From contig NZ_LMPJ01000001.1 of NCBI RefSeq assembly GCF_001424585.1, positions 402,442 through 466,441 on the forward strand: a DNA stretch of 64,000 bases. Reading direction: 5' to 3'. Numbering within the stretch: position 1 is the first letter of the stretch; each line of letters starts with the position of its first letter. The position numbers were made by a program, and so were the translations under genes. Shown here in pieces: positions 53,101 through 61,620 of the stretch. The notes beneath the pieces are model-generated. The model was not told the DNA's origin. It did no database searches and saw nothing but the letters and a program-made list of their open reading frames with translations. The stretch is from Chryseobacterium sp. Leaf180. Its GTDB lineage: Bacteria; Bacteroidota; Bacteroidia; Flavobacteriales; Weeksellaceae.

Positions 53101-53655
53101 TTAAACTTTCATGATTTCTGCCTCCTTCGTTTTCAAATGCTCGTCGCAGTTTTTCACGTATTTATCGGTAAGCTCCTGAATTTCAGCTTCTGCACCTTTT
53201 ATAGCATCTTCAGAAACACCTTCGAGTTTCTTTAATTCTTTAATACCTTCCTGTCTTGCATTTCGCACAACGATTTTGGTTTGCTCAGTTTCAGATTTTG
53301 CCTGTTTTGCCAAATCTCTTCTGCGTTCTTCCGTTAATGGCGGAACATTCAGAATGATGTTTTCACCATTATTAGAGGGTGCAAAACCAAGATTTGAATT
53401 GATGATGGCTTTTTCTATAGCTCCGATCGCTGTTCTGTCCCAAGGCTGAATCGCGATGGTCATCGCATCTGGAACCGAAACATTCGCTACCTGATTAATT
53501 GGCGTAGGCGCACCGTAATATTCTACCATCACGTCCTGAACCATCGTTGTAGACGCACGGCCCGCTCTGATTTTCTGGAAAGCGTGTTCCAAATGTTTAA
53601 TTGCGGCCTGCATATCATGCTGTACAGATTCTATAATAAGATCTAATTCTTCCAT
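53101..53655 (-). CDS. frr: Ribosome recycling factor (Frr)
   Basis: Frr splits the post-termination ribosome with EF-G. The 184-residue chain starts MEELDLIIESVQHDMQAAIKHL, and KIRAGRASTTMVQDVMVEYYGAPTPINQVANVSVPDA is the family's core. The ATG at 53655 is used; the frame reaches 10 codons further without conserved residues. It follows pyrH by 80 bases, the widespread pyrH-frr arrangement. Confidence 0.96.
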   Translation of the reverse strand: MEELDLIIESVQHDMQAAIKHLEHAFQKIRAGRASTTMVQDVMVEYYGAPTPINQVANVSVPDAMTIAIQPWDRTAIGAIEKAIINSNLGFAPSNNGENIILNVPPLTEERRRDLAKQAKSETEQTKIVVRNARQEGIKELKKLEGVSEDAIKGAEAEIQELTDKYVKNCDEHLKTKEAEIMKV

Positions 53656-53735
53656 TATATATTGAAAATTTGATAGGTTGCACATCCTTTCTGTAAGATT
53701 TGGTCTAAATAAAGCCGTCTTACAATTTTTAAATA

Positions 53736-54443
53736 TTATATATTAACTAAAGTTCCAACATCTTCTCCCTCCACAATTTTCACGAGATTTCCGTCTTTAT
53801 TCATATCAAAAACGATGATAGGAAGTCTGTTTTCGTGGCTCAAAGTAAACGCGGTCATATCCATCACTTTCAGGTTTTTAGCATACACTTCGTCGAAAGA
53901 AAGTGAGTTGTATTTCACTGCGTCTGCATTTTTCTCAGGATCGCTGTCGTAAATTCCGTCTACACGAGTTCCTTTAAGAATGACATCAGCATCAATTTCA
54001 ATTGCTCTCAAAGTCGCTGCCGTATCCGTTGTAAAATAAGGATTTCCTGTTCCGGCCCCAAAGATTACCACTCTGCCTTTTTCAAGATGGCGTACAGCTT
54101 TTCTTTTAATAAAAGGTTCAGCCACTTTATCCATCTCAATTGCAGACTGAAGTCTCGTCAAAACACCAACATCTTCCAAAGCGCCCTGCAAAGCCATCCC
54201 GTTGATGACGGTTGCGAGCATTCCCATATAGTCGCCCTGTACGCGGTCCATACCTTTTGCAGCGCCAGCTACGCCGCGAAATATGTTTCCTCCTCCTATA
54301 ACAATAGCAACTTCGCAGCCCATATCAATTACGTTTTTGATCTCGAGTGCGTATTCTGTAAGACGGTCTGTATCAATTCCGTATTGTCTGTTGCCCATCA
54401 GCGCCTCACCGCTCAGTTTTAGTAGGATTCTTTTATATTTCAT
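53736..54443 (-). CDS. pyrH: UMP kinase (PyrH)
   Basis: PyrH phosphorylates UMP to UDP. The 235 residues begin [17 protein letters not shown] (amino-acid-kinase loop); [20 protein letters not shown] and [20 protein letters not shown] are the nucleotide-binding segments. A TATATTTG -7 element upstream rules out a longer start at 54500 in favour of 54443. Confidence 0.96.
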   Translation of the reverse strand: MKYKRILLKLSGEALMGNRQYGIDTDRLTEYALEIKNVIDMGCEVAIVIGGGNIFRGVAGAAKGMDRVQGDYMGMLATVINGMALQGALEDVGVLTRLQSAIEMDKVAEPFIKRKAVRHLEKGRVVIFGAGTGNPYFTTDTAATLRAIEIDADVILKGTRVDGIYDSDPEKNADAVKYNSLSFDEVYAKNLKVMDMTAFTLSHENRLPIIVFDMNKDGNLVKIVEGEDVGTLVNI

Positions 54444-54497
54444 TTCCGGTAGTAGATTGTTTAAAAAAGCCCAGATTTCCTCAGAAAAATGGTTGTG

Positions 54498-54505
54498 CAA
54501 ATATA
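54498..54505 (-). promoter_or_regulatory. Candidate -7 element of pyrH-frr
   Basis: The minus strand reads TATATTTG, 54 bases before the pyrH ATG. The -33 element is unclear. Confidence 0.5.
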
Positions 54506-54563
54506 AACATTATAGAGGTTGAAAAAAGAAAATATTTTACCTCTAAAATAATCCTGTAAAAAT

Positions 54564-54593
54564 TTTGATACGTACGAAAAAGAATTATTTTTG
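54564..54593 (+). promoter_or_regulatory. Promoter of porQ-cmk
   Basis: TTTG, 18 bases, TATTTTTG; the last G is 18 bases before the TTG start of porQ. Confidence 0.7.
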
Positions 54594-54611
54594 CATTAAT
54601 TAATAACCATT

Positions 54612-55604
54612 TTGAAGAAAGCTTTAATTATTTCGCTGTTTCTTTCAGGATTTTTTTCTTTTGCCCAAACCGGCACCAGTGTTTATCCTTTTCTCAATAT
54701 TCCGGTTTCTGCCAGACAGGCGGCGCTGGGTGGCGATGCGATGAGCATCAGAGACAGTGATGTGGCTTTTGCAATTGCCAATCCTTCCCTTCTTAATAAA
54801 GATTCTGACGGTCAGCTTTCTCTGAATGCCGCAATGTATCTTGCAGACTCTAAATACGGTACAGTTGCTTACGCCAAAGATTTGGATAACGGCCACATGG
54901 TAACCATCAACGGTCGTTACATGAATTACGGAAATATCCCAAGAACTGATGACAGTGGTTTCGAAATGGGAGAGTTTACTGCCTCCGATGTTTCTGTGGG
55001 TGCAGGTTATGCCTATCAGTTTGAAGAAAACTGGACGATTGGTGGGGGAATTAATTTCATTACTTCAAAAATCGACACCTATTCTTCGTCAGCGATCAGC
55101 GGAACAGCCGGAGTCACCTACCATCACAAGAAAAACAAAGAAGCACTTTCTGTAGTTTTCAGAAATTTCGGATATCAGTTTAAATCCTTTAACGGAACGC
55201 GGGAAAATCTTCCCTTTAGAATTGATTTGGGTTACACCCGAATTCTGAAAAACTTCCCTTTGGCAGTAACAGTTACGGCACACGACCTTCAACAGCCAAA
55301 TATTTCTTCAGATCTAAATGTAAACGGTCAGGAAGTAAATATCGGAAGAAAAATTGCTGATCATTTCTCGATCGGAGCCGAACTTTTTCCTGAGCGCAGC
55401 TTTAATGTGCGTTTCGGATATAATGTGAGACGAGGAAGTGAACTTGCGGTGATCGACCAGCGAAACTTTTCCGGACTTTCTGCCGGTTTCGGAATTAAAC
55501 TTTCAAGATTTAAACTCGATTATGCACACGTTCGCTATCACAATTCGGCAAACGTAAACCAGATCGGAGTTTCGGTAGATCTTACCAGCCGACGGGGCGA
55601 ATAA
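54612..55604 (+). CDS. porQ: Type IX secretion system protein PorQ
   Basis: PorQ is an outer-membrane barrel protein of T9SS that, with PorU/V/Z, is part of the cargo attachment complex in Porphyromonas gingivalis. This 330-residue protein has a signal peptide (LIISLFLSGFFSFAQ) and the PorQ/PorV-type opening SVYPFLNIPVSARQAALGG, followed by about 14 amphipathic strands (GSLSL-like repeats). A TTG start is used, and a consensus promoter precedes it. It is followed by cmk, as in P. gingivalis, which supports the PorQ call over a generic FadL-like barrel. Confidence 0.88.
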   Translation: MKKALIISLFLSGFFSFAQTGTSVYPFLNIPVSARQAALGGDAMSIRDSDVAFAIANPSLLNKDSDGQLSLNAAMYLADSKYGTVAYAKDLDNGHMVTINGRYMNYGNIPRTDDSGFEMGEFTASDVSVGAGYAYQFEENWTIGGGINFITSKIDTYSSSAISGTAGVTYHHKKNKEALSVVFRNFGYQFKSFNGTRENLPFRIDLGYTRILKNFPLAVTVTAHDLQQPNISSDLNVNGQEVNIGRKIADHFSIGAELFPERSFNVRFGYNVRRGSELAVIDQRNFSGLSAGFGIKLSRFKLDYAHVRYHNSANVNQIGVSVDLTSRRGE

Positions 55605-55650
55605 TTTATTTGAGCTTTTATTTTAAACAAAAATTCGTGACATTTGCAGC

Positions 55651-56322
55651 ATGAATAAACCTGTCATTGCCATCGACGGATTTTCTTCCACAGGAAAAAG
55701 TTCCATCTCAAAAATCATTGCCAAGCGTCTGGGCATCGTACATCTTGATACCGGAGCACTCTACCGCGGCATTACATGGTTTGCGATTCAAAACTGTATA
55801 GATGATGATCAGAAGATCAATCTGGAAGAATTATTTGCTTCATTTAAATTGATTAATCTGGAGTTTAGAAACGACGAAGGCGAGCTGGTTTTATATCTGA
55901 ATCACATCAATGTATCCAAAGAAATCCGAACGAAAGAAGTTGCTGACCATGTAAGCTTTATCGCCAAACAGAAAGAAGTGCGGGATTTTCTTCTAGAAAC
56001 CCAGCAAAGTTTAGCCTTAAAAGGCGGAATCATCATGGACGGGCGCGACATTGGGACCGTGGTTTTACCAAATGCAGATTATAAATTTTTCCTGACGGCA
56101 AGTATTGACGAACGGAGCAGACGCCGCTATATGGAAATGATCTGCCTTGGCATGACAACAGATCTTGAAACCGTGAAGGAAAATCTGATAACACGCGACA
56201 AAATCGACAGCGAACGTGAAATTGCCCCTTTAAAGAAAGCCGACAACGCGATTGAGATCGATAACACATCTCTTAATAAAAATGAGACGATAGAAAAGAT
56301 TCTTTCATTCATTAAAAAGTGA
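55651..56322 (+). CDS. cmk: (d)CMP kinase (Cmk)
   Basis: Cmk phosphorylates CMP and dCMP for RNA, DNA and phospholipid synthesis. The P-loop is GFSSTGKSSISK (8-19), DTGALYRGIT follows, and MDGRDIGTVVLPNADYKFFL plus RSRRRYMEM complete the NMP-kinase motifs. The 223-residue length is normal. It is 46 bases after porQ and probably read from the same promoter; a near-consensus GACATTTG sits 4 bases before its ATG and might serve as an internal one. Confidence 0.96.
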   Translation: MNKPVIAIDGFSSTGKSSISKIIAKRLGIVHLDTGALYRGITWFAIQNCIDDDQKINLEELFASFKLINLEFRNDEGELVLYLNHINVSKEIRTKEVADHVSFIAKQKEVRDFLLETQQSLALKGGIIMDGRDIGTVVLPNADYKFFLTASIDERSRRRYMEMICLGMTTDLETVKENLITRDKIDSEREIAPLKKADNAIEIDNTSLNKNETIEKILSFIKK

Positions 56323-56412
56323 GACAAATTCGGCATTTATGTGCTTTTTGGTATGTTAATTGTAACCTTAAAAACAAATTATTTTAAACATTAACTATTA
56401 AAAAAACGAGAA

Positions 56413-56763
56413 ATGTCTAGAAAAGAAAACAATACAGCAGGTGTTTTGGCAGGTTTGCTAGCCGGTGCAGCAGCAGGTGTTATACTTGGTATGCTTTACG
56501 CTCCGGAAGAAGGTAAAGAGACCAGAAAAAAAATTAAAGACAAAGCAAACGATCTGAAAGATCAGGCTAAAGACAAGTATTCTGAAGTTTCAGAAAAAGT
56601 AAAAGGTCAGTATGACAATATTTCGTCTACCTTCAGAGATACTGCAGGAAATGTAGCTAACACAGTAAAAGACGGATACGATAAATACAAAGATCAAATC
56701 GTGTCTAAAACCAGCGACATCGCAGAAGATGTGGAAAAAGGTCTTAACGATCTAAAACCATAA
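56413..56763 (+). CDS. YtxH-domain protein
   Basis: A 116-residue protein with a Gly/Ala-rich membrane helix (GVLAGLLAGAAAGVILGMLYAPEEG, near 10-34) and a long Lys/Asp/Glu-rich amphipathic helix with heptad-like repeats (KDKANDLKDQAKDKYSEVS, later VSKTSDIAEDVEKGL). This is the YtxH (general-stress, gas-vesicle-like) pattern. Together with the next two genes it forms a small envelope-associated group often seen in Flavobacteriia. Confidence 0.85.
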   Translation: MSRKENNTAGVLAGLLAGAAAGVILGMLYAPEEGKETRKKIKDKANDLKDQAKDKYSEVSEKVKGQYDNISSTFRDTAGNVANTVKDGYDKYKDQIVSKTSDIAEDVEKGLNDLKP

Positions 56764-56782
56764 TCAAATTTAATATAAATTG

Positions 56783-56817
56783 AAAAGGAACTTTGAGCCA
56801 TTAAAGTTCCTTTTTTT
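56783..56817 (+). terminator. Terminator after the YtxH gene
   Basis: A 12-bp stem (AAAAGGAACTTT/AAAGTTCCTTTT) with an 8-base loop and a T-run. The next two genes may therefore be partly independent. Confidence 0.85.
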
Positions 56818-56837
56818 GTAACTTTTAAAATCTCGAC

Positions 56838-57146
56838 ATGATAGAAACTTTAAAAGAATATGCTTCCAAAAGGCTGGATTTGGTAAAGATTCTCGCCACG
56901 GAAAAAGCTTCGTTATCAGCAGGAATTATCACTTATCTTGTGCTGATGCTTGTTGCATTTACATTTTTTATTATACTTTTCAATATTGGTGTCGCTTATT
57001 TTATAGGAAAACTTCTTGGAGCGACGGCTTACGGCTTCTTTATTGTTGCTGGTTTTTATCTTTTAATCATGATCATTTTAATCATCATGAAAAAAAGTAT
57101 TATAAATATGATTGCTGATAAAGTTGTGAAATTTATAAACCACTAG
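56838..57146 (+). CDS. Phage-holin-like (Holin-X/DUF1469-type) membrane protein
   Basis: A 102-residue protein beginning MIETLKEYASKRLDLVKILATEKASL, with two hydrophobic helices (ITYLVLMLVAFTFFIILFN and GFFIVAGFYLLIMIILIIM). This is the holin-like family found on many non-phage chromosomes; there is no lysin or other phage gene nearby, so it is more likely a stress-envelope protein. It follows the YtxH gene and precedes the 165-aa gene by 3 bases. Confidence 0.78.
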   Translation: MIETLKEYASKRLDLVKILATEKASLSAGIITYLVLMLVAFTFFIILFNIGVAYFIGKLLGATAYGFFIVAGFYLLIMIILIIMKKSIINMIADKVVKFINH

Positions 57147-57149
57147 ATT

Positions 57150-57647
57150 ATGGGAAGAAAATATGACAGCCTTGAAGAATTGCGGAGAAAGAAAAACCTG
57201 TTGCGCACCGAGATCAGTGATTTAGAAGGTCTTTTGACGTTTAAAAATACTAAAGAAAGTCTAAGCGCATTTACAAACGGACTTACCGATCAGTATCTGA
57301 AGGACGTGAAAGAACCCGATGGAGAAGAGAAAACCGTGATCAGAAAAGATGTAATTGCAAAACAGTTTACCTCGCAGCTGAAAGGGATGTTTTTGAATAA
57401 AGACGCTGCGATGGGAATTGCAAATTCTGCTTTTAACGGAAATGCGATCGACGGCATCGTAAAATTAGCAGTGACAGGAATTGTTGCCAGCTATGCCAAG
57501 AAGAACTTTAAAAGTTCAAACTGGAAGAAAAAAGTCTTGGGTGCGGTAATAATTTACTTAGTTCCGAGCGCGCTGAAATTTCTTAGAAAACGGCTGGAAA
57601 ATTACCAAAGGTCAAAAAGCCTTTCGAGTATGGAGCAGCTTATATAA
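57150..57647 (+). CDS. 165-aa hypothetical protein of the YtxH/holin-like cluster
   Basis: An amphipathic, Lys/Arg/Leu-rich protein. It opens MGRKYDSLEELRRKKNLLRTEISDLEGLLTFK, a coiled-coil-prone helix, and has a Gly/Ala-rich middle (VKLAVTGIVASYAKKNF) and a hydrophobic segment VLGAVIIYLVPSALKFL near 130-148 that may touch the membrane. No family is recognised. Genomic coupling with the holin-like gene suggests a joint role in envelope structure or stress. Confidence 0.68.
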   Translation: MGRKYDSLEELRRKKNLLRTEISDLEGLLTFKNTKESLSAFTNGLTDQYLKDVKEPDGEEKTVIRKDVIAKQFTSQLKGMFLNKDAAMGIANSAFNGNAIDGIVKLAVTGIVASYAKKNFKSSNWKKKVLGAVIIYLVPSALKFLRKRLENYQRSKSLSSMEQLI

Positions 57648-57652
57648 ATTCT

Positions 57653-57697
57653 ATCAGGATCTTCTGGCTAAAAACGTCAGAAGTTTCTGATTTTTTA
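57653..57697 (+). terminator. Terminator of the YtxH/holin-like cluster
   Basis: A bulged stem: ATCAG with CTGAT outside and CTTCTG with CAGAAG inside, with a loop of 11 bases and a T-run that overlaps the methyltransferase stop. Confidence 0.75.
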
Positions 57698-58420
57698 TTT
57701 TGAAAAAAGCTGTCCCAAAACTATTCCTGCAGCCACTGCAACATTCAGACTCTCTGTCGACTGAGATTTCCCAAATCTTGGGATCGTGATTTTATGATTT
57801 AAAACACTTTCGGTAAAATCGCGGATTCCATTACCTTCATTACCGAGAATGATATTCATTTTATCTCTTCTTTTAAATTCGTAAATACTTTCCCCATCCA
57901 TATCGGTTCCGATATTCAGATTTTCTGTTTTTGAGAAAAACTCCTGCAAATCCTTATAAACGATATTCACTCTGGTAAATGAGCCCATTGTCGCCATGAT
58001 CACTTTCGGATTGTAAAAATCGACCGTATCATTGCTGCAAACAATCTGTTCAATGCCGAACCAATCAGCAAGACGGATGATTGTTCCGAGATTTCCCGGA
58101 TCCTGAATTCCGTCTAAAACCAACTGCAGATTATTTTCAGAAAAATCGCTTTCATTTTTTAAAAAACAAACCGCCACAGAATCTTTCGGGTTTTGGAGCA
58201 TACTTATTTTCTTCAATTCAGCTTCCGAAATCTGATGAACCTGAACATCTTTTACAGTAATATCTTCTGGGTTGAGTGAAAAAATTTCTTTCACTTTATA
58301 CGGAGAATTGGCAAGCTCAGAAATGATTTTGTTGCCTTCTACCAAAAACAAATTGTATTTTTGCCTGAACTTCTTTTTATCTAAAGACTGTAAAACTTTT
58401 ATTGTATGAGCTGTAAGCAT
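57695..58420 (-). CDS. TrmH/SpoU-family RNA 2'-O-methyltransferase
   Basis: This 241-residue SPOUT enzyme methylates ribose in tRNA or rRNA. An N-terminal SpoU_sub_bind domain (KFRQKYNLFLVEGNKIISEL) precedes the knotted domain with the three motifs LDGIQDPGNLGTIIRLADWFG, NIILGNEGNGI and STESLNVAVAAGIVLGQLF. The start at 58420 (MLTAHTIKVLQSLDKKKFR) fits the family; the frame goes 61 codons further without homology. The start overlaps the divergent TamL-like gene by 15 bases. Confidence 0.92.
   Translation of the reverse strand: MLTAHTIKVLQSLDKKKFRQKYNLFLVEGNKIISELANSPYKVKEIFSLNPEDITVKDVQVHQISEAELKKISMLQNPKDSVAVCFLKNESDFSENNLQLVLDGIQDPGNLGTIIRLADWFGIEQIVCSNDTVDFYNPKVIMATMGSFTRVNIVYKDLQEFFSKTENLNIGTDMDGESIYEFKRRDKMNIILGNEGNGIRDFTESVLNHKITIPRFGKSQSTESLNVAVAAGIVLGQLFSK
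58332..58363 (+). promoter_or_regulatory. Promoter of the TamL-like gene, inside the methyltransferase gene
   Basis: TTG, 21 bases, TATTTTTG; the last G is 42 bases before the ATG. It lies within the opposite-strand coding sequence. Confidence 0.6.
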
Positions 58421-61006
58421 TTTAAGAATTCTTCCCAAAAATATTATAAAATTCTCGCACTTGCAACAATTGCTGTCATACTCTACGCCTGCAGCACCAC
58501 GAAAAAGGTGCCCGAAGGCGAATATCTGCTTACTAAAAACAGTTTTGAATTTAGCGATAAGAAAGAATCTTTCGATGCAGAGCTTAAAGATTATGTTCAG
58601 CAAAAACCCAACAAAAAAGATCTTCTTTTTCTGCCTTTAGGCTTGTTTTTCTACAATGCAGCAAACCCAAAATACGATACTGTTTTTAATGAATATATGA
58701 CCTTTCCGAGAGAAATGCGTAACCAGAAACTGCGTGATTCACTCTTCGTTAAATACAATATGCCCGAAAGTGTTGGCAAAAGACTTTTCATAGACAGACT
58801 GTATCATAATTTCGGAACGCCGCCAGTAATCTGGGATGAAAGCAGAACGATAAAAAGCGCCGAATCTGTTAAGAAAAGACTTACCTACAGAGGTTTTTGG
58901 GACGCTGATGTGAAATATAAAAAAGACCTCGATTCTGCTGCAAAAAAAGCGCAGGTTACATATATTGTAAAACACAACAGTCCTACTTTTATAAAAGATT
59001 ATTATTACAACATTCCTGACGCAGGCGTTCGCGGGACGTATGCAGAAAAGAAGCATGAGAGTTTTATTAAATCCGGGCAGATTCTTGATCAGACACTTTT
59101 AGAAAAAGAAGTTACAAGAGTTAATAATCAAATGCGTGCGGCTGGTTTTTACCGGTTCAACAGTTCGAATGATGAAGTGAGCTTTGTGGCTGACACTTTA
59201 AAAAACACGAAACAGGTTCCGCTGGTGATGGAGATTCAGAAGGATTCGATGAATTCAACTTACAAAAAAGCTACGTTTGGAAATATTGATGTTGCGATTG
59301 TAAACGAAAACGGAGATTTTCCAAAAAATACAAAAAAAGACAGTTTGCGTAGAATCCGTTTTCATAAAGTAGATGATACTTACAAAACCAATGCGCTGTG
59401 GCGTGCAGTAATCGTCGATAACGGCACTGTTTACGATCAGAAAAAACTCGATCTTACAAAACGGAATTTTATCGCGATGAATAATTTCAGCGTTTTAAAA
59501 GCAAGAGATTCGCTGCGTCGCGGCGGCGTTGGCTCGCCTAATGACAGCATCATCGACGTTTTGTATGTTTTAAAACCTTTAGATAAGTATGATTTAAAGC
59601 TAGGAGCCGATCTCAATTATTCTCAAATTCTGAATTTTGGTATATCGCCGTCCGCTGATCTTGTGACCAGAAATGTCTTTGGTGGCGCAGAGAACCTTTC
59701 CACCAGTGTTTCGGGTACATTTGGTTCAATCCGTAATCCAAGAAATGATCAGGGTAGACTTTTAGCTTATGAAATCTCTGCACAGGCTTCACTTTCATTT
59801 CCAAGATTACTTCTGCCGTTTAATTACTACAAACTGATTCCAAAAAGATACACGCCGACATCTTCTATTGTTTTAGGAGCTTCGGTGCAGAATAATATTG
59901 GTCTAGGAAGAACCATTTTCAATACGGGTCTGAACTATTTTGCAAACGTTGATGATAAGGTTTCGCACCGACTCACGGTTTTTAATACGCAGCTGAGTCT
60001 TACTAGAAATAAAGAAAGTTTTTACGATTTCTTCGTACGCGACCGTGATATCCGCGATGATGTTTTTTCAAGTTATTATCAATACAATCCGACCGCGCAG
60101 CAACAATTGCAGAACGGAACGATCACTTCAGATCAGCTTTCTGCGCAGATCATCAGTGATGAAGGCTACAGAAATTCTCTTTCCGCAGATCAGCGAAATA
60201 ATCTGAACAGTTTTAATCAGTCTCTTATCAATAAAGACAGACAGACGCAGGATGTCATTATTTCTTCACTTATTTATAATTTTATTTATAATGAAATCGG
60301 TAAAAAAGAATACGTCAACCCATTCTATTTCAACGGAAAAGTAGAATTTGCAGGAAATATTCTGAGTGCTTTCAATCAAAAAAGAGACAACAGAAATCCT
60401 GGTGTTTTCGACGCTGGTGAACGTACCATTTTTGGAATTCCGTATGCTCAGTTTGTGAAATTTGATGTTGATGTAAGAAAATATTTCAAGTTTAATTCGA
60501 ACCAAACCCTTGCTGTAAGACAGTTTATTGGTCTTGGAATTCCTTATGGAAACTCGACCAATATGCCTTTTGCAAGATCTTATTTTAACGGCGGTGCCAA
60601 CGACATTCGTGCCTGGGTTGCATTTGGAGGTCTCGGTCCTGCAGACTCACAAATCGACGAAAGAATCCGTACATACGTAATGGGAAATGTGAAACTGACG
60701 ACCAATATCGAGTACAGAATTCCGTTTTCAGAACGTTTTGAAAGTGCGATTTTTACCGACATTGGAAATATCTGGAGTCTGAAAGACAATGGTTTTAATG
60801 ATGAATTTAAATTCAATAAATTCCTTCGTCAGGTTGGTGTCGGAAGTGGCGTCGGTCTCCGTGTAAATGTCGCTTACATCACGCTTCGACTTGATTTTGC
60901 GTATAAAATTTATGATCCAAACAAACCCGACGGTGAAAAATGGAGATTCAAAGATTTTAATCCACTCAAACCGACGTTTAATCTCGCATTTGGATATCCG
61001 TTTTAA
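58406..61006 (+). CDS. BamA/TamA-superfamily outer-membrane lipoprotein (TamL-like)
   Basis: An 866-residue outer-membrane protein. A lipobox (TIAVILYACSTTKK) is unusual for BamA relatives but typical of Bacteroidota TamL. POTRA-like repeats fill about 30-370 (VKKRLTYRGFWDADVKYKK, VNNQMRAAGFYRFNS, RDSLRRGGVGSPNDSIIDVLYVL), and the C-terminal half is a barrel (LSTSVSGTFGSIRNPRND, GVGSGVGLRVNVAYITLRLDFAYKI, FNLAFGYPF with the terminal Phe). It probably inserts or exports proteins at the outer membrane. A TamB partner is not in view. It ends sharing bases TTAA with the convergent SanA-like gene. Confidence 0.86.
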   Translation: MSCKHFKNSSQKYYKILALATIAVILYACSTTKKVPEGEYLLTKNSFEFSDKKESFDAELKDYVQQKPNKKDLLFLPLGLFFYNAANPKYDTVFNEYMTFPREMRNQKLRDSLFVKYNMPESVGKRLFIDRLYHNFGTPPVIWDESRTIKSAESVKKRLTYRGFWDADVKYKKDLDSAAKKAQVTYIVKHNSPTFIKDYYYNIPDAGVRGTYAEKKHESFIKSGQILDQTLLEKEVTRVNNQMRAAGFYRFNSSNDEVSFVADTLKNTKQVPLVMEIQKDSMNSTYKKATFGNIDVAIVNENGDFPKNTKKDSLRRIRFHKVDDTYKTNALWRAVIVDNGTVYDQKKLDLTKRNFIAMNNFSVLKARDSLRRGGVGSPNDSIIDVLYVLKPLDKYDLKLGADLNYSQILNFGISPSADLVTRNVFGGAENLSTSVSGTFGSIRNPRNDQGRLLAYEISAQASLSFPRLLLPFNYYKLIPKRYTPTSSIVLGASVQNNIGLGRTIFNTGLNYFANVDDKVSHRLTVFNTQLSLTRNKESFYDFFVRDRDIRDDVFSSYYQYNPTAQQQLQNGTITSDQLSAQIISDEGYRNSLSADQRNNLNSFNQSLINKDRQTQDVIISSLIYNFIYNEIGKKEYVNPFYFNGKVEFAGNILSAFNQKRDNRNPGVFDAGERTIFGIPYAQFVKFDVDVRKYFKFNSNQTLAVRQFIGLGIPYGNSTNMPFARSYFNGGANDIRAWVAFGGLGPADSQIDERIRTYVMGNVKLTTNIEYRIPFSERFESAIFTDIGNIWSLKDNGFNDEFKFNKFLRQVGVGSGVGLRVNVAYITLRLDFAYKIYDPNKPDGEKWRFKDFNPLKPTFNLAFGYPF
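58436..58466 (-). promoter_or_regulatory. Promoter of the methyltransferase gene, inside the TamL-like gene
   Basis: The minus strand reads TTG, 20 bases, TATTTTTG; the last G is 15 bases before the ATG at 58420. Confidence 0.65.
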
Positions 61007-61620
61007 TCTGGAGAGATTCCAAGAACAAAATATACAACCGCGATCACGCGGGCAAGAATCTCGCGCGACTGGTTTCGGTAGTAGCTTTCGGGTTTATTCA
61101 CATCCTGCGCGTCAAACCCCAGGGCATTCATATTATTGTTTCTGGCAAAAAAAAGTGCACGGAGATTGTGGAAACCCTGTGAAACGATAATCACATCAGA
61201 CTTTTTGTACACTTCTTTGCACCGTAAAATGCTCTGAAAAGTGTTGAATCCTTTCGGATCTTCAATAATGATATCCTCAGGCACCCCTTCCTGATAAATT
61301 AGAAAATTTTTCATCGCCGCAGGTTCATCGTAGCCTTTGCTTTTTTCGCCACTCACGATGATTTTCTTTATTTTTCCGTGATGATAAAGCAAAGCCGTGG
61401 CATCCATTCTTTTGGTAAAATACGGATTCGAAGCTCCGGAACGCATTCTCGGTGAAGTTCCCAAAACCAAAGCCACTTCACGTGGTGGAATTTTAGAAAT
61501 TCGGGTAAACGTTCTTCCGTCTGTCAGGCCGAAAACCCATATGTTTGAAAGGCAGATGAGCAGCAAAACCAATTCTGCTGATGTAAAAACAATTTTAAAT
61601 ATGTTTCTGAAAAATCTCAA
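61003..61620 (-). CDS. SanA/YdcF-family (DUF218) membrane protein
   Basis: A 205-residue protein with one N-terminal membrane helix (IVFTSAELVLLLICLSNIWVFG) and a periplasmic Rossmann-like DUF218 domain: REVALVLGTSPRMRSG, KIKKIIVSGEKSKGYDEPAAMKNFLI, DPKGFNTFQSI and DVIIVSQGFHNLRALFFARNN. In E. coli SanA affects vancomycin sensitivity and envelope integrity; the biochemical activity is unsettled. Its start overlaps the ferredoxin-reductase-like stop by 4 bases, so the two are a coupled pair. Confidence 0.88.
   Translation of the reverse strand: MRFFRNIFKIVFTSAELVLLLICLSNIWVFGLTDGRTFTRISKIPPREVALVLGTSPRMRSGASNPYFTKRMDATALLYHHGKIKKIIVSGEKSKGYDEPAAMKNFLIYQEGVPEDIIIEDPKGFNTFQSILRCKEVYKKSDVIIVSQGFHNLRALFFARNNNMNALGFDAQDVNKPESYYRNQSREILARVIAVVYFVLGISPD

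Noticed and set aside
56838..57146. Holin-like protein as evidence of prophage
   Set aside because: No integrase, lysin, structural gene or attachment site is present. The neighbours are YtxH and chromosomal housekeeping genes.
57695..58603. Longer start of the methyltransferase at 58603
   Set aside because: The extra 61 residues have no family match and overlap the TamL-like signal peptide. The promoter at 58436-58466 supports the start at 58420.
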